From: Nitrospira sp.
GTDB lineage: Bacteria; Nitrospirota; Nitrospiria; Nitrospirales; Nitrospiraceae
Length of the DNA: 64,000 bases
Direction: 5' to 3'
Assembly: GCA_029194665.1 (NCBI GenBank)
Contig: JARFXO010000003.1
Location: forward strand, 620,001 to 684,000
Part shown: piece by piece, positions 25,699 to 35,173 of the stretch
Layout of the letters: the number at the start of each line of letters is the position of its first letter
Numbering within the stretch: position 1 is the stretch's first letter
The notes under the pieces: model-generated
Told to the model about the DNA's origin: nothing
Databases searched by the model: none
What the model saw: only the letters and a program-made list of their open reading frames with translations
Translations under genes and position numbers: made by a program

Positions 25699-26940
25699 AT
25701 GTCTAGAATTGTGGTTGTCGGCGGCGGTCCCGCCGGGCTCATGGCGGCAGAAGCGGCAGTGAGTACGGGCTGCACCGTCGAGCTGTACGATGCCATGCCG
25801 TCGGTGGGCCGAAAGTTCCTGTTGGCAGGGAAAGGCGGCTTGAATCTCTCTCATTCGGAACCGATGGAGTCCTTCCTTTCGCGCTATGGCACTCGCCGGG
25901 CGTTGATCGAACCAGCGATCAGATCTTTCCCCCCTGCGGCTCTGAGGGCTTGGGCTCACGAGCTTGGCGTGGAAACATTCGTCGGTACGTCCGGACGGAT
26001 CTTTCCAACTGATCTGAAGGCTGCACCGCTCCTGCGCGCCTGGTTGCGCCGGTTGCGAAACGCCAACGTACAGCTCCATGTCAGGCATCGATGGTGTGGG
26101 TGGGATCAAGAGGGGAATCTTTTGTTCACCAGCCCAGGAGGGCCGCAGAGCGTTGAGGCGGACGCTGTCGTATTGGCGCTGGGCGGAGGCAGTTGGCCGC
26201 ATCTCGGTTCCGATGCCGCATGGGTTCGTATTCTGACCGAACAAAATATATTGATCGCTCCTCTGAAGCCGGCGAATTGTGGATTTGACGTGCGATGGAG
26301 CGAGTATTTTCGGACAAGGTTCGCGGGGCATCCGATGAAGACCGTCGAAATCACCGTGAAGACCGCGGATGGCAGCGAGGTTCATCGACTGGGAGAGTTT
26401 ATGATCACGGAGACCGGTGTGGAAGGAGGGATTATCTATACGGTCTCAAGCCATGTCCGTGATGCCATCGAACAGACCGGCACGGCTACGGTGTCTCTCG
26501 ATCTCGTACCTGATCGACCACTGAAGCGACTCACACAAGATCTTTCGAAGCCGCGTGGTAAACGTACGGTCGCGACGCATCTCAAACGACGAGCCGGTAT
26601 TATGGGAGTCAAGGCGGGTCTCCTCCGCGAGGTGATACCCCAAGAGGTCTTCACGGACCCTGCTCGCCTGACCACGGTACTCAAGTCCCTGCCGCTGACA
26701 CTGGTGGCCCCGCGCCCGCTGGAAGAGGCCATCAGCACGGCCGGCGGCGTCTCGTTTGAGGCGCTTGATGTGAGGCTGATGCTTCGTTCGCTCCCCGGCG
26801 TCTTTTGCGCAGGCGAAATGCTGGACTGGGAGGCACCGACCGGCGGGTATCTCCTGACGACATGTTTGGCTACGGGGCGTCTTGCCGGCAGCGGAGCGGT
26901 GATGTGGATGACAGAAAATGGAAGATCGCGAGCCGAATAA
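25699..26940 (+). CDS. FAD-dependent flavoprotein, HI0933/YhiN-like (TIGR03862 type)
   Basis: 413 aa. The N-terminal dinucleotide-binding motif VVVGGGPAGLMAAEAAVSTG is at residues ~4-22, followed by GRKFLLAGKGGLNLSHSE (family-specific FAD contact). VVLALGGGSWPHLGSD lies mid-protein, and GVFCAGEMLDWEAPTGGYLL closes the FAD site near residue 375. Members of this family are predicted NAD(P)/FAD oxidoreductases or dehydrogenases of unknown substrate. A weak ribosome-binding site (GAGAG) precedes the ATG. It is a single gene, divergent from the haem peroxidase with about 290 bp between the starts. Confidence 0.88.
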   Translation: MSRIVVVGGGPAGLMAAEAAVSTGCTVELYDAMPSVGRKFLLAGKGGLNLSHSEPMESFLSRYGTRRALIEPAIRSFPPAALRAWAHELGVETFVGTSGRIFPTDLKAAPLLRAWLRRLRNANVQLHVRHRWCGWDQEGNLLFTSPGGPQSVEADAVVLALGGGSWPHLGSDAAWVRILTEQNILIAPLKPANCGFDVRWSEYFRTRFAGHPMKTVEITVKTADGSEVHRLGEFMITETGVEGGIIYTVSSHVRDAIEQTGTATVSLDLVPDRPLKRLTQDLSKPRGKRTVATHLKRRAGIMGVKAGLLREVIPQEVFTDPARLTTVLKSLPLTLVAPRPLEEAISTAGGVSFEALDVRLMLRSLPGVFCAGEMLDWEAPTGGYLLTTCLATGRLAGSGAVMWMTENGRSRAE

Positions 26941-27125
26941 ACATCGCCCCTTCACCGGCTCAGTCGACACATCTGCATCAATCGACCTCCATAGTCTCTT
27001 GTAAGCAAACAGCGACTCCATGCAGTTGCTTCTCCCCGGAGCGGTGCATATATAATTTGGGGCGACTTCCTTAATCTGAGACGCCACAGCAACTGAAGGA
27101 AATTGATCCTTGTTAGAGGGCAACA

Positions 27126-28034
27126 ATGCCGACTACTGTTCCAGGGACTAAGGTGCAGCTTGAGAAAGAACGGCCGACGGGTTCGTTGATCAAGCCGCAT
27201 CTCAAAAATCTTTCCGGGAGTGGAACGAAGCTGGACGGCCTGATCATTGAGCGGGATTTGGAGCAGCCGAATTCCGGCATATACCGTCCGACCGGACATA
27301 CTCCCAAACACATTGTGGTCCTGCATTCAGCTCATCCAGCCACACTGGAATGGCGAATCAATGGCAAGCAAAAGGAAGCTTTCTTTTCAGCAGGTGAGGC
27401 CATTATCAATCCAGCCGGATTGTTCGTGGCCCCTCGTTGGAAGGCCCCAGTGGAGCTGCTCTTGATGGCCATCCATCCAGGTCTGGTGAATCAGATCGCG
27501 AGGGAGATGGGTTCGGGCAGGCCAGTGGAACTGGAGCCGCGATTTCACTTTCGCGACGAGTTAGTGGAGCAGTTGGCCAAGAGTCTGATTGCCGAGTTCG
27601 AGCAGGCATCGTCAGCAGATGGGGTCTACGCCGATTCATTGACCCATACGCTCATCGTCCACCTGATCAAAAAGTACTCAGGGACGTGCATCCGTCCGCA
27701 GACCGCCAGACATGGTCTTCCTCAACGCACCTTAGCAAGAGTCGTCGAATTCATCGACACACATCTCGGCGAGGACCTCTCATTGAGAGCGATCGCACAT
27801 GTCGCCGAAATGAGTCCGTCGTATTTCTTGACGTTGTTCAAACGATCGACCGGCCTCGCCCCTCATCAGTATCTGATGGCAAAACGTATCGAAAGAGCCA
27901 GGGCGTTGCTCGCACAGACCAAGCTACCTATCGTCGAAATTGCCGCTCAAGCCGGTTTTGCCGATCAAAGTCATTTGACGAGGCTCATGCGTCGCCATAC
28001 GGGCCTCACGCCTCGCCTTGTGCGCGGCACATGA
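27126..28034 (+). CDS. AraC-family transcriptional regulator
   Basis: 302 aa. The N-terminal ~190 residues look like a cupin-type ligand domain (HIVVLHSAHPATLEWRING, AGEAIINPAGLFVAPRW). The C-terminal ~100 residues are a clear double helix-turn-helix: LSLRAIAHVAEMSPSYFLTLFK, then LPIVEIAAQAGFADQSHLTRL with the conserved GF.DQSHLTR.mRRHtG.TP. It lies 142 bp upstream of an SDR dehydrogenase on the same strand, the usual arrangement of an AraC activator and its target. AGAGGGC lies 5 bases before the ATG. Confidence 0.9.
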   Translation: MPTTVPGTKVQLEKERPTGSLIKPHLKNLSGSGTKLDGLIIERDLEQPNSGIYRPTGHTPKHIVVLHSAHPATLEWRINGKQKEAFFSAGEAIINPAGLFVAPRWKAPVELLLMAIHPGLVNQIAREMGSGRPVELEPRFHFRDELVEQLAKSLIAEFEQASSADGVYADSLTHTLIVHLIKKYSGTCIRPQTARHGLPQRTLARVVEFIDTHLGEDLSLRAIAHVAEMSPSYFLTLFKRSTGLAPHQYLMAKRIERARALLAQTKLPIVEIAAQAGFADQSHLTRLMRRHTGLTPRLVRGT

Positions 28035-28176
28035 TTCGATTTCTCATCGAGAACCGTGAGAATATTCCAACCGCAGTGATTGTGTTCAAGATTTCTTCCT
28101 GACACACTACCTATTCTGCCGTAAACAGCTTCTCGATAAGCGGGAAAAACATTACTCTTACCAATGGAGGTCAGAT

Positions 28177-28932
28177 ATGGCGGATAACATGTTGCGAGGA
28201 AAGGTGGTGGTTGTCGGAGCCGGAGCCAAGAATCTCGGTGGACTCATCAGTAGGACGCTCGGCGGAGACGGCGCATCGGTCGTGGTTCACTACCACAGTG
28301 AATCGACAAAAGCGCCGGCTGATGAGACTGTACGGGCTGTGGAAGCATCTGGAGGGAAAGCATTTGCCATCCAAGGCGACCTTACGAAAGTCGGCCATGT
28401 TGTGAAACTGTTCGACGAGGCGATCACACGGTATGGACGACTTGACATCGCGGTCAACACGGTCGGCAAGGTACTCAAGAAGCCGTTTGTCGAGACGACC
28501 GAGAAGGACTACGACGAGATGTTTGCCATCAACGCAAAAGCCGCATATTTTTTCATACAGGAAGCCGGCAAGCGGATGAGCGATGGTGGAAAGATCATCA
28601 CGATCTTGACCTCACTACTGGCTGCCTTTACCGGGCTCTATTCCACCTACGCCGGCTCCAAGGCCTCTGTGGAACACTTTACCCGTGCAGCTGCCAAAGA
28701 GTTCGGCCCGCGCGGCATCTCCGTGGCGAGCGTGGCACCAGGCCCGATGGATACGCCGTTTTTCTATCCTGCCGAATCACCGGAAGCCGTGGCCTACCAC
28801 AAGTCCCAAGGCATGAACGGCAAACTCACCGACATTTCGGACATCGTGCCGATCGTGAAATTTCTGGCGACAGACGGCTGGTGGATTACCGGACAGACCA
28901 TCTTCGCCAACGGCGGCTACACAACACGATAG
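28177..28932 (+). CDS. Short-chain dehydrogenase/reductase (SDR)
   Basis: 251 aa. The Rossmann motif is slightly atypical: VVVGAGAKNLGGLISRTLGG instead of TGxxxGIG. Other landmarks are GDLTKVGHV (Asp contact), VNTVGKV in place of NNAG, and an active-site pair in YAGSKAS (Tyr and Lys). SVAPGPMDTPFFYP matches the usual cofactor-loop sequence, and WWITGQTIFANGGYTTR is a typical SDR ending. The altered NNAG and glycine motifs resemble fabG-like SDRs of unknown specificity. AATGGAGG lies about 8 bases before the ATG. It is probably controlled by the AraC regulator upstream. Confidence 0.88.
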   Translation: MADNMLRGKVVVVGAGAKNLGGLISRTLGGDGASVVVHYHSESTKAPADETVRAVEASGGKAFAIQGDLTKVGHVVKLFDEAITRYGRLDIAVNTVGKVLKKPFVETTEKDYDEMFAINAKAAYFFIQEAGKRMSDGGKIITILTSLLAAFTGLYSTYAGSKASVEHFTRAAAKEFGPRGISVASVAPGPMDTPFFYPAESPEAVAYHKSQGMNGKLTDISDIVPIVKFLATDGWWITGQTIFANGGYTTR

Positions 28933-28946
28933 GTTCGAGAATCTCT

Positions 28947-29006
28947 GGGAACACCGTTAATGTGCCTCGTGCGCAAGATATTTCCGTGGCATAACGGAGC
29001 GTTCCC
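28947..29006. terminator. Imperfect long hairpin between convergent genes
   Basis: GGGAACACCGTTAATG pairs imperfectly with CATAACGGAGCGTTCCC around a ~27-base loop. It lies between the stop of the SDR gene (+) and the stop of the coiled-coil lipoprotein (-) and may serve both. Confidence 0.4.
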
Positions 29007-29033
29007 TGAAGCGATGGACGGCCGATGAGGTCT

Positions 29034-29750
29034 TTAGCCGAACAGCCAATTCCAGAATTTGAAGAACCAGCTCATGATCATTCCGATCCACGAGTCGTCG
29101 TTTGCCGAAGGTGGGTCAACCTTCACGGAAGGTGAGGATACCGTCGGTGTGACAGGAGATGGGTTTGGAGGAGTCGGATCGGCTTGTTCCATGTGTGGTG
29201 ATGTCGCGCCTGAATCGGTCGGTACCGCAGAGGGACTCGGTTCCATGACGGGGGGCTGAGGTACGGACGGCCTGTTCGCGTTTGATGCCATCAACGAGGA
29301 CGATTGGGCCTGTTTCATTTCCTCCTTGCACTGAGCCACCTTGGTTTGCAACGAGGTACTCTCCTGCCGAATGTCCACGATCTTGCGCGCTAAATCCCAA
29401 CTTTGATTCATTAAGGTTGCCACCTGTGTTTTGAGCGACGCGAAGGTGTCCTCCGCCCCCTGTCTCAGGATCGGCAACTGTTCTTCTTCCCGCTGAATGG
29501 CAGCCTGCAGCTCGGACCTGACGGCCTCTTCTCGTCGATTCGAGGCCTGCAATTTCACGATCTCCTGGTCCAGCTCTCTGACGTCCTCTCGTACCGCTTC
29601 CAAGGCTTGGGTCTGCTCCAAGGTCTCCGCCTTGACTCTATCGTACGTTTGCCGACTGACACAGCCGACTTCCAAGAGCAAGGTCACGACGAGCACAGAG
29701 AGAACAACCTGTTGAGCGGCCAGGGACGTTGCACCGCTAGGACCTGTCAT
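29034..29750 (-). CDS. Coiled-coil lipoprotein with proline-rich linker and hydrophobic C-terminus
   Basis: 238 aa. The signal with lipobox LLEVGC ends near residue 30. Residues ~35-150 are a continuous coiled coil (ETLEQTQALEAVREDVRELD, EIVKLQASNRREEAV). About 60 residues rich in Pro, Ser and Thr follow, then a short aromatic hydrophobic tail (SWIGMIMSWFFKFWNWLFG) that could insert in a membrane. The design, a lipid anchor, rod, flexible spacer and amphipathic or hydrophobic end, suggests a periplasm-spanning tether, but no family is recognised and this is inference. Confidence 0.7.
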   Translation of the reverse strand: MTGPSGATSLAAQQVVLSVLVVTLLLEVGCVSRQTYDRVKAETLEQTQALEAVREDVRELDQEIVKLQASNRREEAVRSELQAAIQREEEQLPILRQGAEDTFASLKTQVATLMNQSWDLARKIVDIRQESTSLQTKVAQCKEEMKQAQSSSLMASNANRPSVPQPPVMEPSPSAVPTDSGATSPHMEQADPTPPNPSPVTPTVSSPSVKVDPPSANDDSWIGMIMSWFFKFWNWLFG

Positions 29751-29926
29751 AGCTGTTGCCTCATGGGTTGACTAAATCGAAACCCCTTGTGCCGGAGTCG
29801 GCAGTCGGTCCGGTGAGTAGCTGCGCGTAAGATGTACACAGATGATGGGGATCAGTCAACCCTCCGCAACCTCTCCTCCAAGACAGCTTGGACAATCAGC
29901 CGGAGTATGCGTACTATGGCGCGATC

Positions 29927-30514
29927 ATGTCGTCCGACGCAGCTACGGTCATTCGACTCCCACCGGCGTGCGAGACCGCTCTATTGGAACGGTTTCTCAA
30001 AGCCGAGGCCATGGCGCTTTGGACGGTACGGTCGGCACGTTTACAACAAGATGTTCCTCCGAACGTCTATGCCTTTCTCCGAAAACACGAGGAAGATGAG
30101 CAGCAACATCTGGCACAATTTGAAAACATGATTGGTCGCCGGCCTCGCGAACGGGAACGGCTTCCCTCCGTCCCAAGACAATGGCCCGCGTTGGCCGTTC
30201 AGCTCTACGGGTATGAGTCTCTGGGACTTGAACTCGCGACGTTACTCGTCACGCTACGGCCGGACTTAGCCTCGATCCGGGAGGACGAACTTGTCCATGT
30301 GGAATTTTTTGAACAAGAGATTCACCGACTGCTCAGAGGCGAGGCTACTGGTGCCGAACAAGCCAGGATCTCCGCGCTTGCATGGTGGCGGAAATTACCG
30401 CGAACGGTCGATCGCTATCTCGATGCGGCGGTGCTCGATCCCCATCGGAAGGCACTGGCAATGCAGATTCTGGCTGCTATCGAACAGCGCTTTCGTGGAA
30501 CAGGACTTCTCTAG
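29927..30514 (+). CDS. Ferritin-like four-helix protein
   Basis: 195 aa from ATG 29927; an upstream TTG at 29888 would add 13 residues. Candidate diiron ligands appear in two sets. The first is E27 (LKAEAMALWTVRS) with E58xxH61 (HEEDEQQHLAQFE). The second comes from GYESLGLELATLL and REDELVHVEFFEQEIH (ExxH again). This spacing fits the ferritin/rubrerythrin-like superfamily with a metal-binding four-helix bundle; the exact family and function are unknown. The stop codon TAG (30512-30514) is the first three bases of the MITE-like element that follows, so the element defines the present C-terminus. Confidence 0.65.
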   Translation: MSSDAATVIRLPPACETALLERFLKAEAMALWTVRSARLQQDVPPNVYAFLRKHEEDEQQHLAQFENMIGRRPRERERLPSVPRQWPALAVQLYGYESLGLELATLLVTLRPDLASIREDELVHVEFFEQEIHRLLRGEATGAEQARISALAWWRKLPRTVDRYLDAAVLDPHRKALAMQILAAIEQRFRGTGLL

Positions 30515-30648
30515 CAGACTGCGGAAAAACTCGATTTGCGTGCTTCGACGGGCTCAGCACGAACGAAAAACTTCAGCAAACTCAATGACCGATCCGTACC
30601 TCCTGAGGCTCTCGAAGGATGAGCGGAGGGTTTTTCCGCAGCCTGTTA
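30512..30648. mobile_element. MITE-like interspersed repeat, copy 2 (~137 bp)
   Basis: This is the inverted copy of 3917-4053. Ends: TAGCAGACTGCGGAAAAAC and the complement of TTTTTCCGCAGCCTGTTA, a 15-bp imperfect terminal inverted repeat. The same two inner palindromes are present (GCTTCGACGGGCTCAGCACG; CCTGAGGCTCTCGAAGGATG). It sits between the ferritin-like gene, whose stop codon it supplies, and accA. Confidence 0.8.
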
Positions 30649-30684
30649 CCTGTTAGAGGAAGGAAACGACGATGATGCCGCCGG

Positions 30685-31656
30685 TCAGGCTTGATGTTGG
30701 AGAAGACCCGTGACGGACCCCATCTTTCGGTATTTCCGATCCCGCTGAGCAAGGAGTTGTTCGACGGGAAGATCAAGCAGATCGAATAGTTGGTTGGTCA
30801 GCGCCTTTCCCACCAGGCTGCAGACGGCTCGCGGCTCGCGATGGGCACCACCCAGCGGTTCGGCAACAATGGTGTCGATCACTCCGAGCGCCATCAGATC
30901 CTGTGCGGTCATTTTCAATGCAGAGGCGGCATCGGGAACCTTCTCCGGGCTGTCCCAAAGAATCGCAGCACAGCCTTCAGGTGAAATGACCGAATAGACC
31001 GCATGTTCCAGCATCAGGATGCGGTCGGCGACGCCGAGGGCTAAGGCCCCTCCGCTTCCCCCTTCACCGATGACCACGGAGATAATCGGCACGGTCAATC
31101 GAGACATGACAAACAGATTGCGGGCGATGGCTTCGGCTTGTCCACGTTCTTCGGCACCAATACCAGGATAGGCACCAGGCGTATCAATAAAGGTCATGAT
31201 CGGGCGGTTGAACTTTTCCGCCATTTTCATGAGCCTCAGCGCCTTTCGATACCCTTCCGGGTTGGGCATGCCGAAGTTCCGTTGCATGCGCTCTTTGAGA
31301 GTTTTGCCTTTTTGATGACCGATAATCATCACGGGGCGGTCGTTGAATCGGGCAAACCCTCCCACGATGGCCCGATCGTCTCCAAACACACGGTCGCCAT
31401 GAAATTCAAGAAAGTCTCTCGTCAGTTCATTGATATAGTCCAGCGTGCTTGGGCGTTGAGGGTGTCGGGCCAGTTGGGTTCTTTGCCAGGGGGTCAGAGT
31501 TTTGTAGAGTTCGTGTTCGGTTTGCGCAAGCTTTGCACGAAGCTTGCGGATGTCATTTTGGATGGACGATTTCCCGCTGGTGGCTGTGTCAGAAAGTTTC
31601 TCAATCTTCTCTTCGATCTCTCGGATCGGCTTTTCAAATTCGAGGTAATCGCGCAT
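30685..31656 (-). CDS. accA: Acetyl-CoA carboxylase carboxyltransferase subunit alpha
   Basis: 323 aa from ATG 31656, the usual family start MRDYLEFEKPIREIEEKI; a GTG at 31698 is less likely. It transfers carboxyl from biotin to acetyl-CoA, the committed step of fatty acid synthesis, with AccD. Family blocks: LTRDFLEFHGDRVFGDD, MIIGHQKGKTLKERMQRNFG, FIDTPGAYPGIGAEERGQAE and IGEGGSGGALALGVADRILM. The gene follows dnaE by 52 bp on the same strand, the order also known in enterobacteria. accD is not in the window. Confidence 0.95.
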   Translation of the reverse strand: MRDYLEFEKPIREIEEKIEKLSDTATSGKSSIQNDIRKLRAKLAQTEHELYKTLTPWQRTQLARHPQRPSTLDYINELTRDFLEFHGDRVFGDDRAIVGGFARFNDRPVMIIGHQKGKTLKERMQRNFGMPNPEGYRKALRLMKMAEKFNRPIMTFIDTPGAYPGIGAEERGQAEAIARNLFVMSRLTVPIISVVIGEGGSGGALALGVADRILMLEHAVYSVISPEGCAAILWDSPEKVPDAASALKMTAQDLMALGVIDTIVAEPLGGAHREPRAVCSLVGKALTNQLFDLLDLPVEQLLAQRDRKYRKMGSVTGLLQHQA

Positions 31657-31708
31657 AGTCCTGTTCAACTCCGTACCACGATCGGCCACATTGACCAACT
31701 GGAGCCTT

Positions 31709-34700
31709 TTAAGATAGCAAAGAGAGGGTCCCTTTGCCTAGCACTTCCTCAACATCCGACATAAAATGGTCGCTGGCGCACACGGTGAGATGAGGGAGGG
31801 GAGCGGTCTCGGCTTCCAAGGTGCCGTCGGTTCGAAACAACATCGAGATCGAGGTACTACCGGGATGCCGTCGAAAGATGTCCAACAATCGAGGCAACTG
31901 CTCACGGACCTCCGGACAATCACTGAGGCGGATACGGATCCGTTTGATGGACTGCGCTTGGACCTCAGCGAGCGGTTCGATCTTACTGCCCCGAATTTTC
32001 GTACCCTTGTCTCCTCGATCGATGGTGCCGGTGATGCGGACAATCCGTTCGGGTGCGATCAGCTCACCTGCCGTCCTGAACAAATCGGGAAACACGATCA
32101 CTTCAATGGTGCCTTGCAGATCTTCCACCGTGAGATAGGCCATTCGATCGCCCTTCTTCGTCAGCATCGATTTGACCGTGGCGATAATGCCGCAGATCTT
32201 CACCTCGCCGCCGTCAGGGCATTCCTTCAATCCCACTGTCGTGGTGGTCGATAAGGCGCTCAGGGTCGCTTCGTAGCGGGCAAGGGGATGGGCGGAAATA
32301 TAGAACCCGGTCAGCTCCCGTTCATACTTCAATCGTTGCGCTTGATCCCATTCCTCAAGCGAGGGCAGCGGGGGAGTCGGCAAGGCGGTTGAGGTGGGGT
32401 GCCCATTCACCTCTTCGCCGAAAATGCTGATCTGCCCGAGCTCCCGCTCGCGTTGGGCCGCCGCGCCTTCTTCCACGGCTTGATCGAGCACCGCCATCAA
32501 TTGCGCACGCTTGGCACCAGTGGAATCGAAAGCGCCAGACTTGATGAGGCCTTCCAACATACGCTTATTTACTTTATGGAGATCGACCCGCCGGCAGAAG
32601 TCGAATAACGATCCGAAGGGGCCACCCTGAATCCGCACCTCCAGGACCGACTCCACGGCCCCCTCGCCGACGTTCTTGATTGCGGCCAAACCGAACCGGA
32701 TGGCCCCACCGGCGACGGCAAAGTGCGTGTGGCTGGCGTTCACGTCCGGACCCAGCACTTTGATGCCCAGATCACGACATTCGGTGAAATAGCCAACCAG
32801 CTTGTCCTGGTTGCCCATGTCGGTCGTCATCAGGGACGCCATAAACTCGGTCGGGTAGTGGGCCTTCAAATAGGCCGTTTGGTAACAGACAACAGCATAG
32901 GCGGCGGCGTGTGATTTATTGAAGCCGTATCCGGCGAATTTTTGAATCAACTCGTAGAGTTTTTCGGCTTTCTTCTCAGGAATCTTTTTCTGCTTCGCGC
33001 CATCGAGGAACTTGGCGCGCAACTTTTCCATCTCTTCCGGCTTCTTTTTGCCCATCGCACGACGAAGAATATCGGCTTGGCCCAACGAGAACCCGGCCAT
33101 CTTGTTGGCAATCGCCATGGCCTGTTCCTGATAGACGATGACACCATAGGTCTCCTTGAGGAGCGGCTCCAATTCTGAAACCTCATAGGTAATCGGTACC
33201 TTACCCTGCTTTCGCTTGATGAAATCAGGAATGAGGTCCATCGGTCCGGGGCGATAGAGCGCGATAATGGCGATGATGTCTTCGAATCGATCGGGCTTCA
33301 GTCCGGTGAGGAGATCCCGCATGCCTGAGCTTTCCAGCTGGAACAGTCCCGTTGTTTTTCCGGAGCTCAACAGCGCGAATGTGGCCGGGTCGTCGAACGG
33401 CACCTGATCGATCACGAGCTGCGGCGCCTCGGGATGCGTGTCGTTGATCAAGGTTTCGGCACGCCTGATCATCGTGAGGGTCTTGAGACCGAGAAAGTCG
33501 AATTTGACCAACCCGATTTTCTCGACGTCCCCCATCGAGTACTGGGTCACAATTTCGTCGTTGGCACCCTTATAAAGGGGCACGTGGTCGGTGAGCGGTC
33601 CTTCGGAAATCACGACGCCCGCTGCATGGGTCGAAGCATGGCGAGCCAGGCCTTCGAGGGATTGCGCATTGGTCATGAGCTCTTTGACCTTGGGGTCCGT
33701 CTCCACCAGCTCGCGTAAGCGAGGCTCTGTGTCCAATGCCTGCTGCAGCGTGATGTTCAATTGATTGGGGACCAGCTTCGCAACTTTATCCGCGTCGGCG
33801 TAGGGCATTTCCAACACGCGCCCCACGTCGCGAATCGCAGCCTTCGCGCCGAGTGTGCCGAACGTAATAATTTGAGCGACATGGTCGGTTCCATACTTGT
33901 CCACCACGTAATTGATCACTTCCCCACGACGATCCATGCAGAAATCCATATCGATATCAGGAAGCGAGACGCGCTCGGGGTTCAAGAAACGCTCGAACAA
34001 TAGGGTATAGACGAGTGGATCGAGATCGGTAATGCGCAGGGCATAGGCCACAAGGCTACCGGCGGCAGAACCCCGCCCAGGCCCTACCGGGATCCCCTTT
34101 GAACGAGCGAAGCGGATGATGTCCCACACGATGAGAAAGTAGCCTGCAAACCCCATCGAGCAGATCACCATCAATTCTTCCCTGAGGCGCTGATCATAGG
34201 CAGCAGAAGCCACCCGACTGGGCCTTTCTTTTAGTCGTTCCTTCAAACCGGCGAGGGCGAGATGTTCCAAATAGGACTCACGATCCTTGAATTCATCTGG
34301 GACCCGATATTGTGGAAGATGAGTCTTGTTCAGCGGGAGGTCGAGTTCGCAATGGTCGGCGATGCGGCAGGTGTTCGTCACGGCGCCGGGAAACTCCGCG
34401 AACGCGGGAGCGATTTCCTCCGTTGATTTGACGTACAGTTGATCCGTGTCGAACTTCATCCGGTTGGGATCGCTGACCGTCTTTCCTGTCTGCAGGCACA
34501 GCATCAGCTCATGCGGCCGCGCGTCTTCCTTGTTCAAGTAATGACAATCATTCGTGCCAGCCAGCGGAATCCCGAGCTTCTTATGAATGTCCATCAAGCC
34601 GGCATTGGCCACCCGCTGATGATCGAGTCCGTTCGCCTGCACCTCGAGGTAGAAGTGATCCTTCCCAAAGATCTCCTGAAATTCACCGGCGACCGCCATG

Positions 34701-35173
34701 GCTCCCTGCATATCTTGCTGGCCGATGAGATAGGGAATCTCGCCGCTCAGGCAGCCTGAAAGGGCGATGATGCCATCATGATGTGACTTCAACAGTTCCT
34801 TATCGATTCGAGGCTTATAATAGAATCCTTCAAGATATCCTTTACTGACGAGCTTAATGAGGTTCTGATAACCGGTCAGATTTCTCGCGAGGAGAATCAG
34901 ATGATAGTAATCATTATGCGCGAGGCCGCTGTCTTTCTTGGCATGTCGACTGCCAAGCGCCATGTAGGCTTCGCAGCCGATGATCGGCTTGACGCCCACC
35001 TCTTTGGCTTTGCGATAAAACTCGATCGCGCCGAACATGTTGCCATGGTCCGTCATCGCCACAGCCGGCTGATTGAACGACTTGATCTGCCGAACCAGCG
35101 GCTCAATCTGATTGGCGCCGTCGAGGAGACTGAATTGGGTGTGGAGATGCAGGTGCACGAAGGATGAAGCCAT
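31709..35173 (-). CDS. dnaE: DNA polymerase III subunit alpha
   Basis: 1154 aa. It is the replicative polymerase catalytic subunit. The N-terminal PHP domain (FVHLHLHTQFSLLDGA, MTDHGNMFG) is followed by the palm. Its metal-binding aspartates are in PDIDMDFCMDRR at ~401-403 and LVKFDFLGLKTLTMI at ~556. ILRRAMGKKKPEEM lies in the fingers. A tandem HhH region, an OB fold (VKICGIIATVKSMLTKKGDR) and a C-terminal tau-binding-like region close the protein. Length and order match DnaE1. It is probably first in a dnaE-accA operon. Confidence 0.96.
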   Translation of the reverse strand: MASSFVHLHLHTQFSLLDGANQIEPLVRQIKSFNQPAVAMTDHGNMFGAIEFYRKAKEVGVKPIIGCEAYMALGSRHAKKDSGLAHNDYYHLILLARNLTGYQNLIKLVSKGYLEGFYYKPRIDKELLKSHHDGIIALSGCLSGEIPYLIGQQDMQGAMAVAGEFQEIFGKDHFYLEVQANGLDHQRVANAGLMDIHKKLGIPLAGTNDCHYLNKEDARPHELMLCLQTGKTVSDPNRMKFDTDQLYVKSTEEIAPAFAEFPGAVTNTCRIADHCELDLPLNKTHLPQYRVPDEFKDRESYLEHLALAGLKERLKERPSRVASAAYDQRLREELMVICSMGFAGYFLIVWDIIRFARSKGIPVGPGRGSAAGSLVAYALRITDLDPLVYTLLFERFLNPERVSLPDIDMDFCMDRRGEVINYVVDKYGTDHVAQIITFGTLGAKAAIRDVGRVLEMPYADADKVAKLVPNQLNITLQQALDTEPRLRELVETDPKVKELMTNAQSLEGLARHASTHAAGVVISEGPLTDHVPLYKGANDEIVTQYSMGDVEKIGLVKFDFLGLKTLTMIRRAETLINDTHPEAPQLVIDQVPFDDPATFALLSSGKTTGLFQLESSGMRDLLTGLKPDRFEDIIAIIALYRPGPMDLIPDFIKRKQGKVPITYEVSELEPLLKETYGVIVYQEQAMAIANKMAGFSLGQADILRRAMGKKKPEEMEKLRAKFLDGAKQKKIPEKKAEKLYELIQKFAGYGFNKSHAAAYAVVCYQTAYLKAHYPTEFMASLMTTDMGNQDKLVGYFTECRDLGIKVLGPDVNASHTHFAVAGGAIRFGLAAIKNVGEGAVESVLEVRIQGGPFGSLFDFCRRVDLHKVNKRMLEGLIKSGAFDSTGAKRAQLMAVLDQAVEEGAAAQRERELGQISIFGEEVNGHPTSTALPTPPLPSLEEWDQAQRLKYERELTGFYISAHPLARYEATLSALSTTTTVGLKECPDGGEVKICGIIATVKSMLTKKGDRMAYLTVEDLQGTIEVIVFPDLFRTAGELIAPERIVRITGTIDRGDKGTKIRGSKIEPLAEVQAQSIKRIRIRLSDCPEVREQLPRLLDIFRRHPGSTSISMLFRTDGTLEAETAPLPHLTVCASDHFMSDVEEVLGKGTLSLLS

